The notes below the pieces were generated by a model, which searched no databases, was not told where the DNA came from, and was given only the letters and a program-made list of their open reading frames with translations. Of a stretch of 64,000 nt of DNA, positions 35,550 to 45,178 are shown piece after piece (the stretch's first letter is position 1; each line of letters starts with the position of its first letter). The DNA is taken from NCBI RefSeq assembly GCF_002140975.2, contig NZ_CP147247.1, positions 3,957,001 to 4,021,000 on the forward strand, read 5' to 3'. Source of the stretch: Enterococcus sp. 9E7_DIV0242 (GTDB taxonomy: Bacteria; Bacillota; Bacilli; Lactobacillales; Enterococcaceae). The translations under genes and the position numbers were made by a program.

Positions 35550-35578
35550 TTGAAAATGTTCGTGTTTTTGATTATAAT
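35550..35578 (+). promoter_or_regulatory. promoter of pot-ade operon
   Basis: TTGAAA (35550-35555), 17-base spacer, TATAAT (35573-35578), 30 bases before the potB-like ATG. Confidence 0.82.
35555..35568. promoter_or_regulatory. PurBox-like site 2 inside the promoter spacer
   Basis: Second copy of AATGTTCGTGTTTT, filling most of the -35/-10 spacer, a position suited to repression or activation by a bound regulator such as PurR. Confidence 0.5.
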
Positions 35579-35608
35579 GTTACAGAAAAACGAATGAGGA
35601 GAGGTAAA

Positions 35609-36445
35609 ATGAAACGGAATGTTCCGTATTTGATTGTAACCCCAGGGATTATTTTATTGTTATTTTTCATGCTGCTGCCTTTAGTCAACAGTATCTGGCC
35701 GACTTTCTCTACAGAAGGCGGCATTAGTATCCAGTCATATGTGGATTTTTTGACAGATGACTATAATTTGAAAATACTTTTTCGAACAATCAAGGTATCA
35801 GTTATCGTTACGTTGATTTCGGCTGCGTTGGGCATTCCAGCTGCCTATTTTATTGCAGGAGTTAGCAAGAAATGGAAAAGCCTGTTGATGGCGATGACCA
35901 TGTTTCCTTTATTGACGAATTCGGTTATTCGAAGCTTCGCTTGGATCAATATCCTTGGGAAATCGGGTGTAATCAACAGCTTATTATTGAAGATTGGAAT
36001 TATCGACCAACCATTGACACTGCTATATACTGAGTTTTCAATCATTATTGGGTCTGTGTATCTATTTCTTCCTACCATGATCATGACACTTGTCGGCGTG
36101 ATGGAAAATATTGAAAGAGAGACTTTAGAAGCCGCTGAAACATTAGGCGCAAGTCCGTTTACTGCATTTTATAAGATCGTTTTACCGCTTTGCACACCAG
36201 GTGTGATCGTTGGTAGTATTCTGGTGTTTACAGGCACGATGACTGCCTATACGACACCTCAATTGTTAGGTGGAAATAAAAATATGTTGATGGCAACATT
36301 CCTGTACCAAAAAGCATCTACCTTAGGCGACTGGACATCTGCCAGTGTCATTGCTTTGATAATGATTGTTACGACATTAGTTGTGAATAAAGTACTGAAC
36401 ATGGCGGCGGCCCGTTTGGATCGGAGGGAAATGAATCATGCGTAA
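35609..36445 (+). CDS. potB: ABC transporter permease, spermidine/putrescine type (PotB-like)
   Basis: 278 residues from ATG 35609 with GAGGAGAGG upstream. Six membrane helices and the EAA loop (EAAETLGASPFTAFYKIVLPLCTPGVIVG, about 178-206) of binding-protein-dependent permeases. It is the first gene of a potB-potC-potA-potD-like set. Substrate is assigned by family only; two amidohydrolase genes downstream raise the possibility of a purine-linked substrate. Confidence 0.83.
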   Translation: MKRNVPYLIVTPGIILLLFFMLLPLVNSIWPTFSTEGGISIQSYVDFLTDDYNLKILFRTIKVSVIVTLISAALGIPAAYFIAGVSKKWKSLLMAMTMFPLLTNSVIRSFAWINILGKSGVINSLLLKIGIIDQPLTLLYTEFSIIIGSVYLFLPTMIMTLVGVMENIERETLEAAETLGASPFTAFYKIVLPLCTPGVIVGSILVFTGTMTAYTTPQLLGGNKNMLMATFLYQKASTLGDWTSASVIALIMIVTTLVVNKVLNMAAARLDRREMNHA

Positions 36446-37217
36446 ACAAAAGGGAATGACCCTGATTGCTATTTTAGTTTTTGCTTTTCTTTTCCTACCG
36501 CTAGTGGTTATCGTTGTTACTTCCTTTGGGAAAGCCTCGACCATCCAGTTTCCCATTGAAGAATTTTCATTGGACTGGTATAAAAAGGCACTGACATCGG
36601 ATACGTTTATGAATAGCTTCAAACTGAGTCTTACAATAGGGATGGGGGCGACCTTCTTGGCGCTATTGATTGGTGTACCTGCATCCTACGCACTGTCTCG
36701 TTATAATATGAAAGGAAAGAATCTATTGAAAAGCTTCTTTCTGTCACCGACGATGATTCCAGGAATCGTTGTTGGCTACTCATTGTTTCAGTTTGTTGTG
36801 ATTCAACTGCGACTACCGGTGATCCAAGGATTATTGATTGGGCATTTTCTAATCAGTTTGCCTTATATTATTCGTGTTGTTGGCTCTAGTATGGAGCAAT
36901 TGGATTTTTCCATTGAAGAGGTAGCTTGGACCTTAGGCTGTACCAGAGTTCGTGCCTTTTTGAAAATTGTTTTGCCGAATGTCTCGTCAGGGATTTTCGC
37001 TGCGTTCATGTTGGCTTTTGTTAATTCTTTTAATAATGTCCCTGTGTCGATGTTCCTTTCAGGACCGGGTGTGACGATGCTGCCGACTTCCTTGTTGAGC
37101 TACATCGAATACACGTATGATCCGACAGTTTCGGCTATTTCAGTCATGATTATGCTGTTGACGATTCTGTTGATGTTCATTGTGGAGAAGACAATGGGGC
37201 TGGCCTCTATTTCTTAG
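36438..37217 (+). CDS. potC: ABC transporter permease, spermidine/putrescine type (PotC-like)
   Basis: 259 residues, overlapping potB by 8 bases. N-terminal helix, five further helices and the EAA loop EEVAWTLGCTRVRAFLKIVLPN (about 158-179), FFLSPTMIPGIVVGYSLF. Partner of the preceding permease. Confidence 0.83.
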   Translation: MRKQKGMTLIAILVFAFLFLPLVVIVVTSFGKASTIQFPIEEFSLDWYKKALTSDTFMNSFKLSLTIGMGATFLALLIGVPASYALSRYNMKGKNLLKSFFLSPTMIPGIVVGYSLFQFVVIQLRLPVIQGLLIGHFLISLPYIIRVVGSSMEQLDFSIEEVAWTLGCTRVRAFLKIVLPNVSSGIFAAFMLAFVNSFNNVPVSMFLSGPGVTMLPTSLLSYIEYTYDPTVSAISVMIMLLTILLMFIVEKTMGLASIS

Positions 37218-37284
37218 AAGATAGAGTGGCTTATTAACTAGAAAAATTCTTAAACTTTCAACAATGAAGAAAAGAGGATAACCT

Positions 37285-38325
37285 GTGAGCTTTGTAAATT
37301 TGAATAATATTCGTGTCAGTTATGACGGAAAACAAAATATATTGGAACAACTGAATATCTCTATGGAAAAAGGCGAATTGGTTTCTTTACTGGGACCTAG
37401 TGGCTGTGGGAAAACAACGACACTGCGTGTGATTGCAGGACTGATTTCACCGAATGGCGGGTCTTTTGTTCTAGATGGGCAAGAGTTGGTTAAGGTTCCT
37501 GTACACAAGCGCAATTTCGGAATGGTTTTTCAAAGCTATGCGCTGTTTCCACATTTGACGATTGCTGAAAATGTTGCTTTTGGCTTGAAGCTTCGTAAAG
37601 AATCAAAAGAGACAATCAACAAGAAAGTAGCCGATATGCTTGAAATTTGCGGGTTAGGTCAATTTGGGGACCGTTATCCAAAACAGCTGTCAGGCGGACA
37701 GCGTCAGCGTGTCGCATTAGCACGAGCTTTGGTTATTGAACCAAAATTACTTTTGTTGGATGAACCACTGAGTAACTTGGATGCCAAATTACGTGTCCAA
37801 ATGCGTATCGAAATCAAACGTATCCAACAAAAGCTTGGGATCACGACCGTTTTTGTCACACATGATCAGGAGGAGTGCTTCTCCATTTCTGATAAGGTAG
37901 CGGTCATGAACAATGGAGTGATCGAGCAATATGATACACCGGAGACGATCTACCGCAATCCGAAAACAAAATTTGTTGCGCATTTTATCGGTTTTGAAAA
38001 TTTCTTTGAAGTAGCTCCTGTATCAGGCAGCCGCTATCAAGCGCAGGAAGTAACCATTGAAACGGTATATGCGGAAGCACCGGCTACTAAACTAGTTGCT
38101 ACGATTCGTCCGGAGGATATTGAAATCGCCACAGACGCAAATGAAAATATTGTCAAGGGTCAAGTAGAGGTTCGAACATTCCTTGGCAAGAGTTACCAAT
38201 ATGAAGTAGTAACGCCTCTAGGGAAGTTTCTTGTTAATGGAACCGATAAACAAATTTATGAAGCAGGCGACACGATCGCTTTGTATTTTCCAAAAGAAAA
38301 AATTGTTCTTTTGGAAGACAAATAA
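37285..38325 (+). CDS. potA: ABC transporter ATPase (PotA-like)
   Basis: 346 residues from GTG 37285 (AGAGGATAA upstream). Walker A GPSGCGKTT (about 37-45), Q-loop FQSYALFPHLT, signature LSGGQRQRVALARAL, Walker B LLLLDEPLSNLDAKLR, H-loop VTHDQEE and a C-terminal TOBE regulatory domain (about 240-346: TIRPEDIEIA). Energises the transporter. Confidence 0.88.
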   Translation: MSFVNLNNIRVSYDGKQNILEQLNISMEKGELVSLLGPSGCGKTTTLRVIAGLISPNGGSFVLDGQELVKVPVHKRNFGMVFQSYALFPHLTIAENVAFGLKLRKESKETINKKVADMLEICGLGQFGDRYPKQLSGGQRQRVALARALVIEPKLLLLDEPLSNLDAKLRVQMRIEIKRIQQKLGITTVFVTHDQEECFSISDKVAVMNNGVIEQYDTPETIYRNPKTKFVAHFIGFENFFEVAPVSGSRYQAQEVTIETVYAEAPATKLVATIRPEDIEIATDANENIVKGQVEVRTFLGKSYQYEVVTPLGKFLVNGTDKQIYEAGDTIALYFPKEKIVLLEDK

Positions 38326-38352
38326 AATAAAAAGGGAAAAGAGGAAGAAATT

Positions 38353-39414
38353 GTGAAAAAACGATTTGCAGCAGGAACATTGGTATTGGCGAGCGTGTTT
38401 GCACTAGCAGCATGTGGTGGGGGAAGTACAGATAGTTCTTCGGATAAAAAAGAATCAAAAGATTTAGTCGTTTCGACGTTTGGTTTAAGTGAAGATATCG
38501 TAAAAAGTGATGTTATGGCACCTTTTGAAAAAGAGTTCGATGCAAAAATCACATTGGATATCGGAAATAGCGGGGATCGTTTTACGAAGCTTGTCAGCAA
38601 CCCAACAGGTATTGACGTGATCGAACTAGCACAGGCTAACTCAGCTGACGGAGCATCACAAGAAATGTTCGAAAAGTTGGATGAATCAAAAATACCGAAT
38701 ATTGCGGACCTGACAGATGGTGCAAAAGAAGTTTTTGACAGCGGTGCAGGTGTTCCAATTGCTGTAAACAGTGTCGGAATCGTTTATGACAAAGAAAAAG
38801 TTGGAAAAGAAATCACAGACTGGTCAGACCTTTGGGATGCGTCACTAAAAGGAAAAATTTCAATTCCGGAAATCACGACGACTGCTGGACCATTGATGAT
38901 GTATATTGCTAGTGATTATAAGGATCAGGATATTACAAAAGACGACGGCGAAGCGGCATTTAAAGCTTTGGAAGAGTTGAAACCAAATATCGTAAAAACA
39001 TATGCAAAATCTTCTGATTTGGCAAACATGTTCCAAGCGGGAGAAATCGAAGCAGCTGTTGTAATGGATTTCGCTTATGATGTGATCAAGGGAGATTCTG
39101 ATACGATCGAATACGTTGTACCGGAAAGTGGTACGTACGCAAACTACAATACGATCAATATTCCTAAAGAAGCAGCGAATAAAGAGTTGGCTTATGAATT
39201 CGTCAACTACAGAATCAGTGCCGATTCTCAAAAAACAAAAGCTCTCTCTTTGAACGAAGCACCAACAGTAAGCACTGTTGAGCTGACAGATGAAGAAGCT
39301 GGAAACATGACCTATGGTGCGATTGCAGATCGTGCAGCGACTGTTGATTTTGACTTCGTGAACGGTCAATTAACAGATTGGATCGACCAATGGAATCGTC
39401 TAATTAACCAATAA
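38353..39414 (+). CDS. potD: ABC transporter substrate-binding lipoprotein (PotD/iron type fold)
   Basis: 353 residues from GTG 38353 (AGAGGAAGAAA). Lipoprotein signal peptide with lipobox LAAC (Cys at about 23) followed by a Gly/Ser-rich linker. Extracellular-binding-protein fold family 1/polyamine type: [28 protein letters not shown] and a [11 protein letters not shown] hinge region. Aromatic residues for ligand binding cannot be assigned by eye. Its divergence from classical PotD (no clear polyamine acidic pocket motif seen) leaves the ligand open. Confidence 0.82.
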   Translation: MKKRFAAGTLVLASVFALAACGGGSTDSSSDKKESKDLVVSTFGLSEDIVKSDVMAPFEKEFDAKITLDIGNSGDRFTKLVSNPTGIDVIELAQANSADGASQEMFEKLDESKIPNIADLTDGAKEVFDSGAGVPIAVNSVGIVYDKEKVGKEITDWSDLWDASLKGKISIPEITTTAGPLMMYIASDYKDQDITKDDGEAAFKALEELKPNIVKTYAKSSDLANMFQAGEIEAAVVMDFAYDVIKGDSDTIEYVVPESGTYANYNTINIPKEAANKELAYEFVNYRISADSQKTKALSLNEAPTVSTVELTDEEAGNMTYGAIADRAATVDFDFVNGQLTDWIDQWNRLINQ

Positions 39415-39424
39415 AAAAGAGTGT

Positions 39425-39465
39425 GGCTGGGATAGCATTAGATGATTCCCAGCCATTTGATTTTG
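39425..39465 (+). terminator. hairpin between potD and ade
   Basis: GGCTGGGA (39425-39432) / TCCCAGCC (39447-39454), followed by ATTTGATTTTG. The T-run is interrupted, so read-through into ade is likely; a partial terminator. Confidence 0.6.
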
Positions 39466-39539
39466 TTGAGAACAATAACATAAAACACGTTATACTGGAA
39501 GATAGGGTACATAATAAAATAGTAAGGAGAAAGCTGCGT

Positions 39540-41264
39540 ATGAAAATCGATTTATTGATAAAAAATATCAATGTTTATAATACAGTGAAGCAACTATTTG
39601 AGGAAAAGCATGTAACAATCAGTGAAGGGAAATTTTACTATATCAGTTCAAAGGATCTGACATATCTGAACGCTGAGAAGGAACTGGATGGGCAAGGACG
39701 CTATATGGTTCCTGGATTGATTGATAGTCATATGCATATCGAAAGCTCGATGACGACACCAACTATTTTCTCAAAGGCTGTTTTACCTCATGGGGTCACA
39801 ACCGTTATTGCAGATGCTCATGAAATGGCGAATGTTTTCGGCATCGATGGATTGACAGAGTTCATGGCAGCAGAAACAGAAATCGATATTTTTCATGCGA
39901 TCCCTTCCTCTGTTCCTTCGACGACGCCCGAACTGGAAACAACGGGCGGAATCATTGGTCTACGAGAGGTAGCGGAGCTTTTGGAAAACCCGAAGATTAT
40001 TTGTCTAGGTGAAGCAATGAATTTCAAAGGAATTGCAAGTGAACCAGATTCGCTGATTCGACAAATCATTGATTTATGCAAAGAAAAACGACCAACCATG
40101 CCACTGGAAGGACATTGTCCAAAGATTTATGAAGAAGAATTGGCTGCCTTTCTTTATAGTGGTATTTCTTCCGATCACACGCACCAGTTTCCTGAATCTT
40201 TGGCAGAAAAAATTGAAAATGGGATGTTTATTCAATTTCAAAATAAGTCCATCACGCCTGAAAATATAGCAGTGATTGTTGAGAATAGCTATTATGACTA
40301 TGCTTGTCTTATTACCGATGATGTAATGGCAGATGATCTTTTGGAAGGTCACTTGAATGAGAATCTGAAGAAGGCAGTTGCTGCAGGTCTACCTATAGAA
40401 CAAGCAATTTACATGACAACCTATACACCGGCAAAAAGGATGGGGCTGCATGATCGAGGAATGATTGCACCGGGAAGAGTTGCTGACTTTTTACTTTTGG
40501 ATGATTTAGCTGCATTTTCTATTGATGAAGTGTATAAATCTGGGAAATTTGTTCATAAAAAAGGCGACACGATCGCGTATCCAGAGACGATTGAACAATT
40601 TCCAACGTCTTACAGACAGTCTGTTCAATGTAAGCAGTTGACAGAAGAAGATTTGAAAATTCCAGTAAGAACAGCCTTGGAAAAGGTCCGCTGCAACGTG
40701 ATTCAGAAGCAGGAAATTGGTACCTTTACAGAGCGTATCACAAAAGAGATTTCTGTGAAGGAGGGCTTCCTTGATTGGGAAAGCTCAGATTGTGCGTTGC
40801 TGCTTGTGATGGAGCGTTATGGAAAGAATGGCAACATTGCGTATGCATTGATGGAGCAGCCAATTACTGAACAGGGCAGTATCGGTACGACTTGGGCGCA
40901 TGATCATCATAACGTCATGGTTATGGGCAATACTAGCCAAGATATCCTGACAGCACAGCATGAATTGCTGCGTATGCAAGGTGGCTATGTGGTCACAGAA
41001 CAAGGAGAAATTCAGGCAACCTGTCCACTGCCAATCGGTGGGATTTTATCTCAAGCACCTGTCGAAGAACTGGGAAACGAGTTGAAGCAGGTACGTCGTG
41101 CGATGCAAAAGCTAGGCTATAAGAATATGAATGAGATAATGTCGTTTTCGACATTATCATTACCTGTATCACCGGCAATCAAAATGACGGATAGAGGTAT
41201 GATGAATACGAAAACACAGGAATTTTATCCACTGGTCTTTCCGGAGGATGGGGTGATCATATGA
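39540..41264 (+). CDS. ade: adenine deaminase
   Basis: 574 residues from ATG 39540 (AAGGAG 11 bases upstream); a longer frame from 39423 runs through the potD hairpin and is not used. AdeC-type amidohydrolase: [13 protein letters not shown] (metal His), [21 protein letters not shown] (catalytic Glu), EGHCP, SDHTHQ, and CLITDDV with metal Asp, plus the C-terminal domain ([20 protein letters not shown]). It converts adenine to hypoxanthine. The last four bases ATGA overlap the next gene. Same strand and close behind the pot genes. Confidence 0.92.
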   Translation: MKIDLLIKNINVYNTVKQLFEEKHVTISEGKFYYISSKDLTYLNAEKELDGQGRYMVPGLIDSHMHIESSMTTPTIFSKAVLPHGVTTVIADAHEMANVFGIDGLTEFMAAETEIDIFHAIPSSVPSTTPELETTGGIIGLREVAELLENPKIICLGEAMNFKGIASEPDSLIRQIIDLCKEKRPTMPLEGHCPKIYEEELAAFLYSGISSDHTHQFPESLAEKIENGMFIQFQNKSITPENIAVIVENSYYDYACLITDDVMADDLLEGHLNENLKKAVAAGLPIEQAIYMTTYTPAKRMGLHDRGMIAPGRVADFLLLDDLAAFSIDEVYKSGKFVHKKGDTIAYPETIEQFPTSYRQSVQCKQLTEEDLKIPVRTALEKVRCNVIQKQEIGTFTERITKEISVKEGFLDWESSDCALLLVMERYGKNGNIAYALMEQPITEQGSIGTTWAHDHHNVMVMGNTSQDILTAQHELLRMQGGYVVTEQGEIQATCPLPIGGILSQAPVEELGNELKQVRRAMQKLGYKNMNEIMSFSTLSLPVSPAIKMTDRGMMNTKTQEFYPLVFPEDGVII

Positions 41265-42571
41265 AAACCTTGATTCATAATGTCAATGTACTGACTATGG
41301 ATGATCAGATGAAGGTGTACAAAAAAGGCTATGTACTAGTTGACGATGAAGAAATCAGTGCGATAGGAGAATGGTATGGACAGGAAATTTCAGCAGACAA
41401 AGTGATTGATGGGCAAGGCGGTATACTGTTGCCAGGCTTTGTTAATACACATACACACGTAGGGATGATGCCTTTTCGATCACTTGGCGATGATGTCCCT
41501 GACCGCTTGAGACGGTTTCTATTCCCGCTTGAAGCATATATGACAGAAGAGCTGGTAGCAGCAAGCAGTGCCTATGCAATCAGTGAGATGCTGTTGAGTG
41601 GGGTGACAAGCTTTTGTGATATGTATTATTTTGAAGAGCAAGTGGCAGAGGTTTGTGACCGTTTTGGCGTTAGGGCGATCGTTGGCGAAACAGTGATTGA
41701 TATGCCTACCTGTGATAGTAAGGTTCCGTCAGGTGGTTTGAGCTATTGCGAAAGTTTTTTGCCCAAATGGAAAAATCATCCATTGATTACGCCGGCTATT
41801 GCTCCTCATGCACCGAATACGAATTCCTATGAAGCACTGAAAAGAATTGTTGAGCTGAGTAATGAGTATCAAGTACCGATTACTATGCATGTAGCAGAAA
41901 TGGACTATGAACTGGTAGAGTTGGCGGAGGAATATCAGAAAACACCGTTTGAATTGTTGGAAAGTCTAGGCTATATGGAACGACCGTTTATCATGGCACA
42001 TTGCATTCATATGACAGAATCAGACATTGCGTTGGTTGCTGCTCATGCTGATCATACGCGAGTTGCTCACTGTATTGGGGCAAATACCAAATCAGCGAAA
42101 GGCGTGGCACCAGTAAAAAATATGTTGGAAGCGGGCTTGACTGTTGGTTTAGGAACGGATGGACCAAGTAGTGGCAATACACTGGATCTGTTTGCTCAAA
42201 TGAAGCTGTTCGCAAATTTTCATAAGACCTACGAAAAGGATCGGGCATTATTCCCGGCAAAGGAAATTGTACGGTTGGCTACTAGAGGTGGAGCAGAAGT
42301 GCTGGGATTTGAGAATATTGGTTCGATAGAAGTTGGGAAGCAAGCTGATATTACGCTTATTGAAACTCAGTCTGTCAATATGTTTCCAATCTTTGATCCT
42401 TATTCCGCGCTAGTTTACTCAGCAAATCCATCGAATGTCCAACATGTCTGGGTCAATGGAAAGCAGCTGGTCAAGGACCATCAGCTTGTAGCGCATGATT
42501 TGCAAGAAATCAGAGAGACGCTTTATAGTCAGATGGAGCAGTTTGTTGTAGAAGCGAAGAAGAGAATGTAG
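41261..42571 (+). CDS. amidohydrolase, MTA/SAH deaminase-like (TRZ/ATZ family)
   Basis: 436 residues, start overlapping the ade stop. Metal-binding motifs: [50 protein letters not shown]-like [14 protein letters not shown] and GLGTDGPSS (metal Asp). The family deaminates 5'-methylthioadenosine, S-adenosylhomocysteine, adenosine or guanine-type compounds. Pairing with ade fits purine deamination. The usual S-H-C-P motif reads AHCIGAN, a deviation worth noting. Confidence 0.82.
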   Translation: MKTLIHNVNVLTMDDQMKVYKKGYVLVDDEEISAIGEWYGQEISADKVIDGQGGILLPGFVNTHTHVGMMPFRSLGDDVPDRLRRFLFPLEAYMTEELVAASSAYAISEMLLSGVTSFCDMYYFEEQVAEVCDRFGVRAIVGETVIDMPTCDSKVPSGGLSYCESFLPKWKNHPLITPAIAPHAPNTNSYEALKRIVELSNEYQVPITMHVAEMDYELVELAEEYQKTPFELLESLGYMERPFIMAHCIHMTESDIALVAAHADHTRVAHCIGANTKSAKGVAPVKNMLEAGLTVGLGTDGPSSGNTLDLFAQMKLFANFHKTYEKDRALFPAKEIVRLATRGGAEVLGFENIGSIEVGKQADITLIETQSVNMFPIFDPYSALVYSANPSNVQHVWVNGKQLVKDHQLVAHDLQEIRETLYSQMEQFVVEAKKRM

Positions 42572-42648
42572 GAGTAAAGTATCTGAATTGGAATAAAAAA
42601 AGCTGTTTGAAGCTTGCAAACTCCAATTCGGTTAGTCGCTTCAAAATA

Positions 42649-42713
42649 GAACCCATCATTTTGGATTATTGTTGAAGTCCTTCAACTGCTAATCTAAAAT
42701 GATGGGTTTTTAT
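42649..42713. terminator. terminator after amidohydrolase
   Basis: AACCCATCATTTT-GG-ATTA / TAAT-C-TAAAATGATGGGTT with a nested TTGAAG/CTTCAA stem, followed by TTTTATTG. Shared with the converging serine dehydratase operon. Confidence 0.88.
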
Positions 42714-42736
42714 TGTTTGCGCTAGGTGAGTAAAAG

Positions 42737-43612
42737 CTAGTCTTTTTTCATTAGTAGTTCTTTTGTCAGTCTTTTCGCTGTTGGTGTTACGGCAAGCCCG
42801 CCTTCTGCTGTTTCCTTGAAAATCCCTGGCATTTGCCGACCTACTTGGTACATGGCTGCTACGACTTCATCAGGAGGAATCACACTTTTAATTCCTGCAA
42901 GCGCCATATCAGCAGAGATAAAGGCCTGAGAAGAGCCTAGCGCATTTCGCTTCACGCAAGGGACCTCAACCAATCCAGCAACCGGATCGCAAATCAAGCC
43001 CATCATATTTTTCAGTGTGATAGCAACTGCTTGAGCTGCTTGTTCAGGTGTGCCGCCAGCTGCACAAACTAGAGCAGCACTTGCCATCGCACTTGCAGAA
43101 CCCACTTCAGCTTGGCAACCACCTTCAGCGCCGCTGATCGAGGAGTTGTTGGCAATAACCAATCCAAACGCACCGGCAGTAAAAAGAAAATCAAGCTGCT
43201 GTTCATGTGTCAACTGCAATCGATCCACTGCAGCCAGTAAAACGCCCGGAACAACACCGGCGCTACCTGCTGTTGGTGTGGCACAAATCAAGCCCATTTT
43301 TGCATTGACTTCATTAACAGCGACGGCATTTTTGACTGCCGTCAAAATCGTTTCTCCACTTAAAAAACTGCCACTTTCAATATAGCTGTTTAGTCGCGCG
43401 GCGTCGCCACCAGTAATTTTAGTTACAGAGGTAACACCCGCAGTTCCTTCTTCGATTGATTGTTTCATCACAATCAGATTTTTTTCCATTATTTCAATGA
43501 TCCGCTCACGACTACAGTGATGGGTTTCCATCTCTACTGCAATCATTAATTCTGCAACAGAAGGAAAATCTGCCACTTGTTTCACTAATTCTTCGATAGA
43601 AAGAAACATCAT
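42737..43612 (-). CDS. sdaAA: L-serine dehydratase, alpha subunit (iron-sulfur)
   Basis: 291 residues; AAGGAG before two adjacent ATGs. Conserved serine-binding TSVTKITGGDAARL, PTAGSAGVVPGVL and the Cys residues of the 4Fe-4S site (GLICATPT, EGGCQAEVG, GLICDPVAG, VPCVKRN). Converts L-serine to pyruvate and ammonia. The gene lies 26 bases after its beta-subunit gene on the minus strand. Confidence 0.95.
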   Translation of the reverse strand: MMFLSIEELVKQVADFPSVAELMIAVEMETHHCSRERIIEIMEKNLIVMKQSIEEGTAGVTSVTKITGGDAARLNSYIESGSFLSGETILTAVKNAVAVNEVNAKMGLICATPTAGSAGVVPGVLLAAVDRLQLTHEQQLDFLFTAGAFGLVIANNSSISGAEGGCQAEVGSASAMASAALVCAAGGTPEQAAQAVAITLKNMMGLICDPVAGLVEVPCVKRNALGSSQAFISADMALAGIKSVIPPDEVVAAMYQVGRQMPGIFKETAEGGLAVTPTAKRLTKELLMKKD

Positions 43613-43638
43613 TTTTTGCTCCTTTAATAAATTTCAGA

Positions 43639-44307
43639 TCAGTCAAAGTAATTGACGTTATGGATATGCGGGATTTTACCTAAGGTATCAACAATGGTAC
43701 CAGCTTCGTGCTGATCCACTTCGATGATCATAATGGCTTTTTCCCCTTTTGATTCGCGTGTAACAGTCATTGTCCCGATATTTATTGACATATCAGAAAG
43801 ACAATTTGTTACTTTAGCGATCATCCCTGGAACATCCTGATGGACAATGATGAAGGTCGGAACCCCCATGTTCAACGAAATCTTAAAACCATCCAGTTCA
43901 GAGATTTGAATATTCCCACCACCGATCGAGATACCAGTGACGGATAGCTTACGTTTTCCTTTAGAGACCAATAGCTTCACAGAGTTTGGATGCTCAGCTT
44001 TTTCATTTTTAGGAACGAAAAGAACTTCCATGCCTTTTTCATGGGCAATTTTCAATGAGTCAGCTAACGCCGGATCATCAGGTTCCATCCCGAGAAGGCC
44101 GCCAACTAAGGCGATATCGGTACCGTGACCACGATAGGTTTTTGCAAAAGATTCATAGAGGTAGATGTCCACACTATCAGGCTGTTCTCCAAAAATATTT
44201 CGAACGATTTTACCAATACGAGCGGCACCAGCTGTGTGTGAACTACTCGGGCCGATCATCACAGGACCGATGATATCAAAGACGCTTTTATAGCGTTGCT
44301 GTTCCAT
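43639..44307 (-). CDS. sdaAB: L-serine dehydratase, beta subunit
   Basis: 222 residues from the ATG at 44307 (AAAGGAG on the minus strand); a longer frame has no SD. N-terminal YKSVFDIIGPVMIGPSSSHTAGAARIG and a C-terminal ACT domain (about 148-220: TFIIVHQDVPGMIAKVTNCLSDMSINI) probably used for control. Forms the heterodimer with the alpha subunit. Confidence 0.94.
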   Translation of the reverse strand: MEQQRYKSVFDIIGPVMIGPSSSHTAGAARIGKIVRNIFGEQPDSVDIYLYESFAKTYRGHGTDIALVGGLLGMEPDDPALADSLKIAHEKGMEVLFVPKNEKAEHPNSVKLLVSKGKRKLSVTGISIGGGNIQISELDGFKISLNMGVPTFIIVHQDVPGMIAKVTNCLSDMSINIGTMTVTRESKGEKAIMIIEVDQHEAGTIVDTLGKIPHIHNVNYFD

Positions 44308-44624
44308 GTGTTTCTCCTTTCGATTAATAGACTGTAAAGATAGGCATATCAATTTGTAGTGTTTTTCAGGATAGTTTATTAATTATAGGGTTGTTCTATT
44401 TAAAAGAGGTTGCTTTTATCCTATCGTTTATTCAGATATAAGTGTAGATAGGACGTGGAAGTTGCATTCTGTCCCAGTCACGAATAAACGAACTGGAAGT
44501 AGTTTAACATAAGAGGCTTGGAAAAGTGAATATTTCTTCTAAAAAAACAGTGAGAATCTTGTTCAAGCAGTTCAAAATAGAAAATTCAAGCCAGCTGTTC
44601 TTCAAATAGATAGTGGTAGAAGGA

Positions 44625-44653
44625 TTGACAACTAGATATTCATGATATATAGT
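44625..44653 (+). promoter_or_regulatory. promoter of Rrf2-type regulator gene
   Basis: TTGACA (44625-44630), 17-base spacer, TATAGT (44648-44653). Confidence 0.85.
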
Positions 44654-44654
44654 T
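44630..44654. promoter_or_regulatory. palindromic operator, probably autoregulatory
   Basis: AACTAGATAT-N5-ATATATAGTT (9 of 10 pairs) lies between -35 and -10 of the regulator's own promoter. The half-site ATATATAGTT recurs exactly, inverted, before the SDR gene (45128-45137). Confidence 0.7.
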
Positions 44655-44679
44655 TATCTAAAGAAAGTAGGGGATACAC

Positions 44680-45096
44680 TTGTCTTATTCTGGAGCAACA
44701 TTTCAGGGAGCCTCGATCTTGGTGTTTATCCACTTCAAATCAGAAGAGGAAAAATATGATTTTCTTTCAGCAAAAGTGATTTCAGAAATGCTCAATATCC
44801 CAACACCTACTGTTGTAAAGATTCTTGGGAAGCTAAAAAAAGCGGGCTTGATCGTCACAAAGGAAGGTGCACGTGGTGGAAATCATTTAGCTAGACCAAT
44901 TAATGAGATGACCTTATATGATGTATTCCATGCAGTTGAACAGGGAACAGAATTGTTTCGTACTTATCGAACCTTTAATATGGATTTCGATAATTTAGAT
45001 GCGATGGTGGAAAAAGGCATCAGTAGCTTGAAAAGAGCAGAAAAAGCAATGGAAGAAGAACTGGCGAGCGTCAGAATATCTGATTTGATCGACTAA
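44680..45096 (+). CDS. Rrf2-family transcriptional regulator without cysteines
   Basis: 138 residues from TTG 44680 (GTAGGGG upstream). Winged-helix HTH of the Rrf2 type: SAKVISEMLNIPTPTVVKILGKLKKAGLIVTKEGARGGNHLARP (about 30-73), then a coiled dimerisation helix. It contains no cysteine, so it cannot hold the 2Fe-2S cluster of IscR/NsrR; similar cluster-free members (YwnA-like) sense other signals. It likely controls itself and the SDR gene that follows after 82 bases. Confidence 0.85.
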   Translation: MSYSGATFQGASILVFIHFKSEEEKYDFLSAKVISEMLNIPTPTVVKILGKLKKAGLIVTKEGARGGNHLARPINEMTLYDVFHAVEQGTELFRTYRTFNMDFDNLDAMVEKGISSLKRAEKAMEEELASVRISDLID

Positions 45097-45127
45097 AGGA
45101 CGATTTTGTCCGTTTTTCTTTCGTTTT

Positions 45128-45150
45128 AACTATATATACGATGTATAAAG
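45128..45150. promoter_or_regulatory. second Rrf2-type operator candidate
   Basis: AACTATATAT (45128-45137) is the exact reverse complement of half of the operator at 44630-44654, followed by a looser right half. It lies upstream of the SDR gene. Confidence 0.5.
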
Positions 45151-45178
45151 AATATTTAGTAAGGGAGACGTGAAAAAA

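Larger units (their letters stand above)
35098..35608. other. nusG-potB intergenic region
   Basis: 511 bases without a gene. It holds the nusG terminator (35142-35186), two copies of AATGTTCGTGTTTT (35300-35313 and 35555-35568), a small CCGAC/GTCGG hairpin near 35362-35385 and the potB promoter (35550-35578). No purine riboswitch core was seen. Confidence 0.65.
44308..44678. other. divergent region sdaAB / Rrf2 regulator
   Basis: 371 bases between divergent genes. It holds the strong promoter and operator of the Rrf2-type regulator (44625-44654). A small CCAGT/ACTGG hairpin lies near 44473-44496. No gene was seen. Confidence 0.6.

Noticed and set aside
35190..35608. Possible purine riboswitch before the pot-ade genes
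   Set aside because: No conserved purine riboswitch core or three-stem pairing could be found; only PurBox-like sites remain.
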